DNA of 6,384 nt from Nitrospirota bacterium. GTDB lineage: Bacteria; Nitrospirota; Nitrospiria; Nitrospirales; Nitrospiraceae. This document shows positions 1 through 5,690 of this stretch, in pieces; position 1 is the stretch's first letter, and every line of letters begins with the position of its first letter. The notes below the pieces were generated by a model. The model saw only the letters and a program-made list of their open reading frames with translations. It ran no database searches and was not told the DNA's origin. A program made the position numbers and the translations under genes. The stretch is taken from contig JACRLS010000147.1 of assembly GCA_016235225.1 (NCBI GenBank), positions 1 to 6,384 on the forward strand, in the 5' to 3' direction.

Positions 1-68
1 CGGCCGGCAGTTTGATCGGATTATCTCTCAGATGGAACAAGTCTCATTCCGTATCACCACCCGACTCC

Positions 69-1910
69 TCAGACAGGTGCAGAAATCATAACCTCGAAGT
101 GCGGAAAGTAGGGTTCATGCGCCCATAAGAGGTAATTGTCTTCCGCCTCTTTGGCGCTTTGAAAGGCAATTATGTCAGGATTAAGAGTGATTGCGGCCTG
201 CCCCCTATAACCAAACGTGTTAGATAGTGGGTTATCAGTCAGTGCGATGTCCATCCATCCCGAATCAGTTGTGAGCCCTCCTATGAGCCCACCGACGATC
301 GCACCGGGGATGTTCAAAGGATTACCACCAGAACCAGCCACAGCACCCTGTACGATTCCACGTTGGGTCTTAGCCGCCCCTTCCGCGTCAATCTTGGTCG
401 TGTAATAGACGCCCTCCAGAATCCCTGGGTCAAAAAAACAGCTCAGTACGCTTTTGATGTGGGATGGAATTGGTTTAGCGTCCGCCGCTCGGGCGATTCT
501 CGCAGACTTATCAAGCTCGATTTCAAAGATTCTGGCTGCCTGCTTCTCAGCCTCGCGCTGGATTTGGCAGTCTGCACCAGGAATTGCTACCGCTGCCCCA
601 CAGAGGATCGGCACGCCAAGGAAATAGCTCGCGATGCATTCAATGGCGACTGTAGATGGATTGAAGCCCTGGTTGCTACAATCTCGCATCTCGCCAGCTC
701 CAGTCGAGATTGGGAATTTGGAATCGGGGAGGCGGCAGAAACTAGCATCATCCAACGTAAACGTGCCGGGCTTGGCATCATGGTACAAGTTCGTACATTG
801 ATTTTGTGTGCGGAATTCCATCGTTGGGCAGCTCTGTCTGGCCCAACCTAGGCCAGGAGTGCAGGTATAGTTCCCCCTCTCGATATAGGTAGAAGTGGTG
901 GCGTTCCATCCAACACCGTTCGTATTTGGAAAGGCGCAATTCAGACCTTTTGCGATGCAATAATTCTCGCGGTCTGGATAGGGGTAACACTGACCCGACT
1001 GGCATTCATTCCCGGAGACACATTTCGCGCCATTGACCTTCATTTGGAGGAACGTTCCAGGTGGTCCAGTCCCAGGCACTGATGGGATAGGAAGCACAAC
1101 CGCTGGCTGCGTGCCAACCTGGGGAGTTTGAGTTGCACTTAGGTTTTGCACCATGACCGCGATCTGAGCTGTAGTGACCATATTATGGGCCGTATCGCGG
1201 ATGGTGGCGCTCAGAGCGTGCGAACCATCTTTGACCTTCCGCGTGTCCCAGTTACACGTATAGGGCGCATTCTTTTCCAGGGAACAGAAGGCGGGACTGC
1301 CATCGACCAGGATCTGCACGTTCTGAATGCCACGATTGTCGGTGGCTTTCACGTCGATGAGGACGGTGCCCTTGATGGCAGAGCCGCCTTTTGGGGTCGT
1401 GACATAACCAGACGGTGGGACGGTGTCTCTGGCGGCTTTCAACTGTGCCGCTGAAACTGGTTGAGGGGCCGCGCCACGGATCTGCACGCCGCTCAGAGAT
1501 CCTACGGCATCCAGTCCCCTTCCCTCTGGTTGCAGCAGCACCACATGGACGAGATCGGGATTTTGTTCATCAATGACCACGAGGCCCGTTGCTGCCTCGA
1601 TCGCTTCCTCGTGCTGGGTGACCACGGCCTGCACGAAGACCGACTCTTTCCCTGTCGCTCGCAGCTGGAGCCGGGAGCCGACGAGCGGTTTCACCTCATA
1701 CTCGCCCGCCTCGGCGACCACGTCGGAGCCATCGCTTGCCTGAAAATGGAGGGGTTGGGCCAACATGATGATGGTGGGAGGCTCTGTGTCTGCCCACGCC
1801 GCGAGTGGCATCCCCATCACCGTCATGAGTGCGAGCCCCATGAGAGTCCTCGCCATGACTGACCACTGAAACCTCGCTGAACCGATACCCTGAGCAATTC
1901 CACACTTCAT
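69..1910 (-). CDS. Secreted Ig-like, Cys-rich protein with a DUF4157-like C-terminal end
   Basis: Predicted exported protein of 613 aa; function unknown. Seen: a long signal peptide with hydrophobic stretch about 22-38 and likely cleavage after AWA40; a beta-rich domain about 45-146; a bacterial Ig-like domain about 162-255 opening DTVPPSG, with C209 and C219; a Pro-rich linker about 262-285; and a Cys-rich region from C297 (CVSGNECQSGQC and more), giving 16 cysteines after the signal peptide. The C-terminal part about 480-613 has a glycine zipper (G536, G540, G544) and then AAITL...IIAF...AED..LLWAHE, which resembles the stretch leading into the HExxH of DUF4157-type proteins. Here it reads H598-E599-PYFP-H604 and stops 9 residues later, so the metal-binding motif is not canonical and the protein may be truncated. 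The ATG at 1910 is chosen because AAAAGGAG lies 7 nt upstream; M19 has no such site. It lies 44 bp after the DsbA-like gene, probably cotranscribed. The gene is certain; the C-terminal assignment is tentative. Confidence 0.85.
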   Translation of the reverse strand: MKCGIAQGIGSARFQWSVMARTLMGLALMTVMGMPLAAWADTEPPTIIMLAQPLHFQASDGSDVVAEAGEYEVKPLVGSRLQLRATGKESVFVQAVVTQHEEAIEAATGLVVIDEQNPDLVHVVLLQPEGRGLDAVGSLSGVQIRGAAPQPVSAAQLKAARDTVPPSGYVTTPKGGSAIKGTVLIDVKATDNRGIQNVQILVDGSPAFCSLEKNAPYTCNWDTRKVKDGSHALSATIRDTAHNMVTTAQIAVMVQNLSATQTPQVGTQPAVVLPIPSVPGTGPPGTFLQMKVNGAKCVSGNECQSGQCYPYPDRENYCIAKGLNCAFPNTNGVGWNATTSTYIERGNYTCTPGLGWARQSCPTMEFRTQNQCTNLYHDAKPGTFTLDDASFCRLPDSKFPISTGAGEMRDCSNQGFNPSTVAIECIASYFLGVPILCGAAVAIPGADCQIQREAEKQAARIFEIELDKSARIARAADAKPIPSHIKSVLSCFFDPGILEGVYYTTKIDAEGAAKTQRGIVQGAVAGSGGNPLNIPGAIVGGLIGGLTTDSGWMDIALTDNPLSNTFGYRGQAAITLNPDIIAFQSAKEAEDNYLLWAHEPYFPHFEVMISAPV

Positions 1911-1917
1911 GGGTTGA

Positions 1918-1925
1918 CTCCTTTT
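1918..1925 (-). promoter_or_regulatory. Strong Shine-Dalgarno that fixes the start of the 613-aa gene
   Basis: On the minus strand AAAAGGAG is followed by 7 nt and then ATG. The internal ATG at codon 19 would give a more ordinary signal peptide, but it is preceded by no purine-rich site, so the longer start is preferred. Confidence 0.75.
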
Positions 1926-1954
1926 GTCATTGTTTCCGCCCTCGTCATCGGCGA

Positions 1955-2602
1955 TCAGTCTTTGCTTCTTTGAGCCCCGTTGCTCCGCACCAGCTCAATC
2001 ACCTGCACAAACTCGTCGAGCGGATAGGCGCCTCTCAAAGAGACCCCGTTGAGGAGAAAGGCCGGGGTCCCCTGGAAGCCAAAGCGCATGGCTTCGTCAC
2101 GGTCGCGTTGGATCTGGGTGGTGATGTCATCGCCAGCCAGATCACGCCGCAGGCGTTCGGCATCGAGTCCGAGTGAGGCGACCACTGACTCCATGCCCGC
2201 CTCGCCCTGCTTTAAGAGGTCCGGAGCTTCATACAGCCGATCGTGTTTCACCGTCTGGTGGGCCTGGGCACAGAAGGGACATTCAAAGTCCGCGTATTCG
2301 ACGATGGTGATGGGCGCCGAGGCCTGGCCACGGACGGGGCGGGGGGTACTGAGATCGGGTTGGAACGGATTCTTCAGCTCTGCGAGCCGCTGGTTTTCCT
2401 TGGCCAGCCGCTCGCGCTTTTGCGAACCCGCTTCCACCAACTGTAGAAGTTGGGTTTCCTGGTCCTTCAAGGCCTCCAGAATCAGCTCCGGGTGCTCCTT
2501 GAGGACCGCCGCGACGTCTGCCTTGGTATCGCTCTTGACTGCCGGAGTGGCACAACCCCCGATGGTGAGGGCCAGCACGATGACAAACCAGGGAATAGCC
2601 AT
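1955..2602 (-). CDS. DsbA-family thiol:disulfide lipoprotein with an internal deletion
   Basis: Predicted envelope disulfide oxidoreductase or isomerase, 215 aa. Seen: a lipoprotein signal with hydrophobic residues 5-14 and IGGC ending at C17; a charged helical, probably coiled-coil segment about 25-77 containing VLKEHPELILEALK, like the N-terminal oligomerisation helices of ScsC/DsbA relatives; then VEYADFECPFC with the CPFC pair C108/C111; and the GTP cis-proline loop at 178-180, followed by AFLLNGVSLRGAYP. Odd: after CPFCAQAHQTVK the sequence jumps to HDRLYEAPDLLKQG. In this family some 40 more residues normally lie there, covering a core beta strand and the first insert helices. The reading frame is kept, so this looks like an in-frame deletion near 2243-2248 and the fold may be damaged. 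The start has GGGGGAG about 8 nt upstream. Probably first gene of an operon with the Cys-rich secreted protein. Confidence 0.88.
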   Translation of the reverse strand: MAIPWFVIVLALTIGGCATPAVKSDTKADVAAVLKEHPELILEALKDQETQLLQLVEAGSQKRERLAKENQRLAELKNPFQPDLSTPRPVRGQASAPITIVEYADFECPFCAQAHQTVKHDRLYEAPDLLKQGEAGMESVVASLGLDAERLRRDLAGDDITTQIQRDRDEAMRFGFQGTPAFLLNGVSLRGAYPLDEFVQVIELVRSNGAQRSKD

Positions 2603-2633
2603 GCTGATGTCTCCCCCTTTCCCGTTTTGCCGA

Positions 2634-2672
2634 GTGAGTCGTCTTACGCAATGAAAAGGTTCGAAGAAAAAA
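2634..2672 (+). repeat. Imperfect direct repeat, copy 1
   Basis: GTGAGTCGT, about 10 unrelated bases, then a purine-rich block with AAAGGTTC and a run of A. The same order recurs 109 bp downstream (2743-2784). This copy lies just upstream of the DsbA-like gene start. Role unknown. Confidence 0.5.
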
Positions 2673-2742
2673 TGGCTTGCGAAGCTATCAATCTTGGCGT
2701 GGGTCTTGCCTAAGCTATGGGAACACCTGCCCGTTCAGCGCG

Positions 2743-2784
2743 GTGAGTCGTGCCGCCGGAGAGAAAGGTTCAAAGGAAAAAAAA
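2743..2784 (+). repeat. Imperfect direct repeat, copy 2
   Basis: Second copy of the pattern at 2634-2672: GTGAGTCGT exactly, a diverged 9-nt spacer, then GAGAAAGGTTCAAAGG and a run of eight A. The flanking bases do not match, so only the two blocks are shared. Confidence 0.5.
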
Positions 2785-2902
2785 GTCTGTCTGACGATAC
2801 GTCTATCGGCTCACCCGGCCACGGAATGGCTGGATCGCTGTTCGGCAGGAGGGAGGCCCTACAGAAAGACGCCCCTTCACAGGGACCGTTGGCTCAGATT
2901 GT

Positions 2903-2931
2903 GCGCCGGTCTTGCTGTTGAAACCGGGCGC
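2903..2931. repeat. Short inverted repeat (hairpin)
   Basis: GCGCCGGT and ACCGGGCGC pair as an 8-bp GC-rich stem with one bulged C, around a 12-nt loop. No T tract follows on either strand, so it is not a typical intrinsic terminator. It lies about 155 bp upstream of the BrnT-like gene. Function unknown; possibly chance. Confidence 0.35.
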
Positions 2932-3050
2932 AGCAGATTGCACTCGCCTTGTAGCATAAAGGACGGAAGCGGTTCAAGGGCGTTCATGGCAAGAGGATTG
3001 ACGCTCGTTGCCCAAACGTCTGGATGAAAAAGCGACGCATCGGTGCATTC

Positions 3051-3079
3051 TTGCTTGCCACACGCTGGGACGTTAGAAT
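3051..3079 (+). promoter_or_regulatory. Candidate sigma70 promoter of the BrnT-like operon
   Basis: TTGCTT (3051-3056), a 17-nt spacer and TAGAAT (3074-3079). The -10 box matches the consensus at 5 of 6 positions; the -35 is weak, matching 3 of 6. Predicted transcription start is about 3085-3087, on the GTG start codon. A 5-bp inverted repeat, CACGC (3061-3065) and GCGTG (3084-3088), brackets the -10 and could be an operator for the ribbon-helix-helix antitoxin; that part is speculative. Confidence 0.5.
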
Positions 3080-3085
3080 GGCGGC

Positions 3086-3337
3086 GTGGTTGATTGGCAT
3101 CGGTTCTCGCCGGCCGACTTTGAGTATGACTTCGACAGTGATAAGCTTGCGGCACATGGGGTCACAATTGAAGAAGCGGTGGAGTGCTTCTTCTCGGATT
3201 ATGAAGTCAGACGAAACAAGTCTTTTCGCGATCGGTTTCAGCTCATCGGTCGAACCGTCTCGGGGAGGCGATTGAAAGTGATTTTTCAATTGAAGCCCGG
3301 TCGCATCGTGCGAATCATCACCGGCCGGTCACTATGA
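3086..3337 (+). CDS. brnT: BrnT-like toxin (RelE-fold RNase family)
   Basis: Predicted type II toxin of 83 aa. BrnT proteins are small ribonucleases that inhibit translation and are neutralised by a DNA-binding antitoxin encoded just downstream. Seen: FEYDFDSDKLAAHGVTIEEAVECFF (12-36) matches the family's opening pattern FEWD..K...HGV.FEEA...F; then a polar strand region, LIGRTVSGRRLKVIF (53-67), and a closing RIVRIITGR (73-81), as in family members that end RIISAR. GTG at 3086 is the only sensible start, because an in-frame TAG lies 12 nt upstream at 3074-3076. No Shine-Dalgarno is evident, and the predicted transcript begins at or next to this codon, so it may be leaderless. The stop overlaps the next gene's start as ATGA. 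The family call rests on motif recognition only. Confidence 0.8.
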   Translation: MVDWHRFSPADFEYDFDSDKLAAHGVTIEEAVECFFSDYEVRRNKSFRDRFQLIGRTVSGRRLKVIFQLKPGRIVRIITGRSL

Positions 3338-3627
3338 CGAAGAAACAACGAGCACGGTTTCTCTCCGAAGAGACCATTGATCAAACGGTCATCGCCCAGG
3401 CCGACAAAGAAAGCGCGTGGGGTCCTCCGATTCGAGTCCGCCGCCCCAAGCACACGTCAGTTGCACTCCCCGCTGACCTTGCGGCACAGGCCGCGTTTTT
3501 CGCCCGCCTTCATCGAGATACGAACGTCGCAGCCTGGTTCCAGCGCGTCGTGAAAGAACGGCTCGATTGGGAGGAAGCCGTGTTCATGCGACTCAAGCGC
3601 CAACTGAGTGCGAAACGCAGCGCCTAA
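3334..3627 (+). CDS. Ribbon-helix-helix antitoxin partner of the BrnT-like toxin
   Basis: Predicted antitoxin and autorepressor of 97 aa. Seen: a basic N-terminus, a flexible part about 10-38, then HTSVALPADL (40-49), a short strand followed by a helix, then AAFFARLHRDTN and VAAWFQRVVKERLDWEE (65-81). This strand-helix-turn-helix arrangement is typical of the CopG/BrnA ribbon-helix-helix fold, which dimerises on operator DNA. It starts inside the toxin stop codon (4-nt overlap) with no separate ribosome site, so translation is probably coupled to the toxin. Toxin first and antitoxin second is the usual BrnT-BrnA order. Whether it belongs to BrnA proper or to another ribbon-helix-helix family cannot be settled by eye, so no symbol is given. 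Confidence 0.78.
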   Translation: MTKKQRARFLSEETIDQTVIAQADKESAWGPPIRVRRPKHTSVALPADLAAQAAFFARLHRDTNVAAWFQRVVKERLDWEEAVFMRLKRQLSAKRSA

Positions 3628-3642
3628 GGGTTGTCCCTCCAA

Positions 3643-3692
3643 GCATCGCTCTCACCTCACGCTTTCATTGTCGGAGCAGGCGGGAGCGAGGC
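3643..3692. repeat. Weak inverted repeat between convergent genes
   Basis: GCATCGCTC (3643-3651) and GAGCGAGGC (3684-3692) pair at 8 of 9 positions around a 32-nt loop, in the 97-bp gap between two convergent toxin-antitoxin units. It sits where a two-way terminator would be expected, but there is no T tract and the loop is long, so termination is only a possibility. Confidence 0.25.
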
Positions 3693-3724
3693 CATGGCTG
3701 GATCTCTTGGCAGAATTTAAGAGG

Positions 3725-4093
3725 TCAGCCCCTTAGTTCTGCTCCTGCGTCAGAGGGGGCAAGCTCTCCGAGCAGGATCATTCCTTCTTCGGTCGCCGTC
3801 CGCACGATGCCGAGCTCTTCACGTTTTTGAGCAAACTCCTCCGGCGTGTAGCAGAGCACATCCACGCCGAAGTCGAGGCCCAAGGCCTCAATGACGCGCA
3901 CAGGTCGGTCGAGCCATTTGACGCCTTGAAAGCTCGCCGAGACGATCAACAGATCCAAGTCGCTATGGGCCAAGGCCTCTCCTCGCGCGCGCGATCCGAA
4001 CGCCATCACCAGTGCCGGCTTGAACCCTGCGACGAGTATCGGGAGATATTCACGGCGAAATAGGTCTATGCGTTCATCCGTGTGCGGAGCCAT
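3725..4093 (-). CDS. MNT-type minimal nucleotidyltransferase, antitoxin of a HEPN/MNT pair
   Basis: Predicted small nucleotidyltransferase of 122 aa. In HEPN/MNT modules the MNT protein neutralises the HEPN toxin; in the studied MntA-HepT type it does so by adding AMP to it. Seen: FGSRARGEALAHSDLDLLIV, with the GS motif at G33-S34 and metal-binding acids D45 and D47, plus the third acid D78 in FGVDVLCY, all of which look intact. The C-terminal part is a short helical extension. The ATG at 4093 is preceded by GGAGG about 10 nt upstream. It overlaps the end of the HEPN gene by 28 bp, so the two are cotranscribed and probably translationally coupled, HEPN first. The family assignment is firm; the antitoxin role is inferred from the pairing. 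Confidence 0.9.
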   Translation of the reverse strand: MAPHTDERIDLFRREYLPILVAGFKPALVMAFGSRARGEALAHSDLDLLIVSASFQGVKWLDRPVRVIEALGLDFGVDVLCYTPEEFAQKREELGIVRTATEEGMILLGELAPSDAGAELRG

Positions 4094-4449
4094 GCAATGA
4101 CCGCCTCCCCCGCCGCTACCTTATTCTCTGCGGTTTCTCGGTCGTAGATTTCATACGGAATTCCGTTCGCCGCATCGGGATAGCGGCTGGTGGTGTAGTC
4201 GGCCGTTAAATTCACCAGATGTTTCCGGAGCGAGGCCGGGACACCGAGGGCATCCCCCAACTCCGTCAAGGAATGGGTATGAGGCGGGGTTTCTTTTTTC
4301 ATTACCATCCAGCACGCCTTGAGATACTTTTCCACCGCCTGCTCTGCCAAAAACGCCGCCACTTCATAGGCCTCGATGCCGATGTTCTTTCTGGCGTTCT
4401 CCAGATCTCGTTCGGCCTGTTTCACTAACCGTGTGACTTCGATGCGCAT
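4066..4449 (-). CDS. HEPN-domain protein, putative toxin of a HEPN/MNT pair
   Basis: Predicted four-helix HEPN protein of 127 aa, likely an RNase-type toxin or its non-catalytic relative. Seen: LVKQAERDLENARKN (8-22), the signature AAFLAEQAVEKYLKA (31-45), HTHSLTELGDALGVP (57-71) and TSRYPDA (87-93), all characteristic of the HEPN family that pairs with small nucleotidyltransferases. The canonical RX4-6H catalytic motif of many HEPN RNases is not visible: R89 is followed by YPDAANG with no His in range. The ATG at 4449 is preferred. A longer frame reaches a TTG at 4506, but that codon lies upstream of the predicted transcription start and its extra residues are not HEPN-like. AGGT sits 5 nt before the ATG. 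It overlaps the MNT gene by 28 bp. Confidence 0.87.
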   Translation of the reverse strand: MRIEVTRLVKQAERDLENARKNIGIEAYEVAAFLAEQAVEKYLKACWMVMKKETPPHTHSLTELGDALGVPASLRKHLVNLTADYTTSRYPDAANGIPYEIYDRETAENKVAAGEAVIAWLRTRMNA

Positions 4450-4496
4450 GAATGACCTGCCCCAACCTCTCCGCGTACAGACTCGATGTTGAGCGC

Positions 4497-4525
4497 ATTC
4501 TATCAAGGGGACGCTCAGATGACAA
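4497..4525 (-). promoter_or_regulatory. Strong sigma70 promoter of the HEPN/MNT operon
   Basis: Minus strand: TTGTCA (4525-4520, 5 of 6 to consensus), a 17-nt spacer and TAGAAT (4502-4497, 5 of 6), with TGA just before the -10 giving an extended TGnTAGAAT element. Predicted transcription start is about 4490, leaving a leader of about 40 nt before the HEPN ATG at 4449. This argues that the operon is transcribed independently of the gene upstream. Confidence 0.72.
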
Positions 4526-4565
4526 AGCGTGACGCCTGTGGCGCCCTTTGAAACTGACGAATCCC

Positions 4566-4581
4566 CCCGCTCAGACGCGGG
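4566..4581. repeat. Short GC hairpin after the secreted-protein gene
   Basis: CCCGC, a 6-nt loop and GCGGG form a 5-bp stem 11 nt past the stop codon of the minus-strand gene ending at 4593. No T run follows on the minus strand, so it is at best a weak or factor-assisted transcription end. Confidence 0.25.
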
Positions 4582-4592
4582 TGATTGAGATT

Positions 4593-5690
4593 CTACGGTC
4601 TCGGCAGGTAGCTCACCGTGTAGTCGGTGCCGCGGACTTCGGCGTGGACGATCTGGAGTTGGGCGGGGCTCGCGGGATTGATGCCGGCATGGGTGAGCAG
4701 CTCGCCCCGAACGAAGGGCCAGACGGCCTGCTCGAATTGCACGCGGGCTTGCGGATGCTGAATGGTGTCGCGCAGGCCGTTTTCAATGGCCGGCTCCATC
4801 TGTTTGATGTAGTCCTTCGCGACGCTGCACACGTTGACGGGGAAAATCACGTCGAACCAGACGCGGCACTTCTCCGGCTCTTTGAGTTCCGCTTTGAACA
4901 CGACCCGCACCGATTGATAGGTGGGCAGACCGCGCGGGTCCGTGATCGGCTTGAAATAGAGATCGATCGTCGCTTTTTCCGACACCACGTCCGGGATCGC
5001 GCTATCCCCCTCGCTCGAATAGTCTTTATAAAACCCTTTGAACTGGAGGGATGGGAAGGTGTACTGCAATCGCAACTCACTTCCCTCACTCGTGGCGGTG
5101 GGGGGATTCGAGAGACCGGATACGTGGACGAGCACCTTGTTGCCGTTGGCTACTTCGGCCATGTGTCGTTCGAGGTTGATGTGGCCTGCGAGTCCCCGCC
5201 CAATCACGAACTGTGAATCGAGCGGTCCGCGCAGATTGCCGAGTTGCACGAACGACTTGGTGAAATCCCCGCCCACAATGGCCGCAAAGGGCAGCACGCG
5301 ATTGAGCGGTTGGGGTTGCGCCGGCATCGCGGGCCTCGCGGGAATTTGGGCCGGCTGCTGTTGCGGCGGAGCCGGGACCTGGGGGGCCGTCTGTTGAGGT
5401 AGTGGGGCTGGGAACTGCGGCGCCGGCGAGGCAGGATTCGCGGGAGCGGATTGTTGGGGCGATTGAGCCGGAGATGACTGCCGCGGTGGAAAGACCTCCG
5501 CCGGCCACACAAACCCGCCCGCCCCACTGGCAAGCGACGACATGGTGGCTATCAGGAAGACAACGGTCACCGCACACCGATGTAGCAAACTCAGGAGTAC
5601 GTTGAGCGTATCTCGTATCTCGTATCTCGTAAGAACGGAGATACTCCGAGCGAGCGACGAACCACGAACGACGAACCACGAACTATTCAT
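4593..5690 (-). CDS. Secreted protein of unknown function with a Pro/Gln-rich linker
   Basis: I do not recognise the family. Numbered from the ATG at 5690 (365 aa): residues 1-30 are encoded mostly by a repeat element (5607-5684) and are probably not conserved; a hydrophobic segment VTVVFLIATMSSLASG (about 41-56) looks like a signal peptide core; residues about 68-131 are a low-complexity Pro/Gln/Ala linker; and about 132-365 form a mixed domain with two cysteines (EKCRVWF and NVCSVAKDY) that could form a disulfide. Expected location is the periplasm or outside the cell. The start is uncertain. The ATG at 5690 has AGGTGG 7 nt upstream but makes an unusually long N-terminus. A TTG at 5588 would give a normal short signal peptide (LHRCAVTVV...), and an ATG at 5717 also exists. 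The gene begins within the last codons of the DUF4384 gene and is probably in the same operon. Confidence 0.78.
   Translation of the reverse strand: MNSSWFVVRGSSLARSISVLTRYEIRDTLNVLLSLLHRCAVTVVFLIATMSSLASGAGGFVWPAEVFPPRQSSPAQSPQQSAPANPASPAPQFPAPLPQQTAPQVPAPPQQQPAQIPARPAMPAQPQPLNRVLPFAAIVGGDFTKSFVQLGNLRGPLDSQFVIGRGLAGHINLERHMAEVANGNKVLVHVSGLSNPPTATSEGSELRLQYTFPSLQFKGFYKDYSSEGDSAIPDVVSEKATIDLYFKPITDPRGLPTYQSVRVVFKAELKEPEKCRVWFDVIFPVNVCSVAKDYIKQMEPAIENGLRDTIQHPQARVQFEQAVWPFVRGELLTHAGINPASPAQLQIVHAEVRGTDYTVSYLPRP
5607..5684. repeat. Composite heptamer repeat with a central hairpin
   Basis: Left array: CGTATCT three times plus CGTA (5607-5631). Centre: the perfect inverted repeat CGGAG-ATA-CTCCG (5636-5648). 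Right array: four heptamers of form ACGAACN (5657-5684), which also reads as a 14-mer CGACGAACCACGAA twice. The element lies between the stop of one gene and the signal-peptide region of the next. Because 7 is not a multiple of 3 and neither heptamer creates a stop codon, every frame stays open through it on both strands, so gene callers will extend ORFs across it. Likely a dispersed intergenic repeat, by inference. Confidence 0.85.

Larger units (their letters stand above)
2603..3085. other. Gene-free stretch between divergent transcription units
   Basis: No ORF here looks like a real protein on either strand. The stretch must carry the minus-strand promoter of the DsbA-like operon, for which I could not pick a convincing -35/-10 pair, and it carries the plus-strand promoter of the BrnT-like gene at its right end. 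It also holds an imperfect direct repeat (2634-2672 and 2743-2784) and a hairpin (2903-2931). A 4-bp stem with a T6 run at about 2668-2685 on the minus strand is too short to call a terminator. Confidence 0.6.

Noticed and set aside
2668..2685. Minus-strand GCTT-CGC-AAGC stem followed by a T6 run, terminator-like
   Set aside because: The stem is only 4 bp, and no minus-strand gene lies upstream of it to terminate.
2998..3026. TTGACG as a -35 box for the BrnT-like gene
   Set aside because: The sequence 17-18 nt downstream (TGGATG/GGATGA) is a poor -10; the TAGAAT at 3074-3079 is far better.
2677..3027. 116-codon plus-strand ORF in the gene-free stretch
   Set aside because: Irregular composition, no domain, overlapping open frames on both strands and no ribosome site; treated as noncoding.
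3692..3699. Palindrome GCCATGGC between the convergent genes
   Set aside because: An 8-bp palindrome is common by chance and has no supporting context.
4450..4506. N-terminal extension of the HEPN protein to a TTG at 4506
   Set aside because: That codon lies upstream of the predicted transcription start and overlaps the promoter spacer edge; the added residues do not resemble HEPN proteins.
4548..5216. 222-codon plus-strand ORF antisense to the secreted-protein gene
   Set aside because: It is the antisense shadow of a GC-rich coding region, with no recognisable domain and no supporting start signals.
5086..5679. Long alternative-frame minus-strand ORF (197 codons) across the secreted-protein gene
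   Set aside because: It stays open only because the heptamer repeat and Pro/Gln-rich linker lack stops in other frames; its product is Arg-rich low complexity with no domain.
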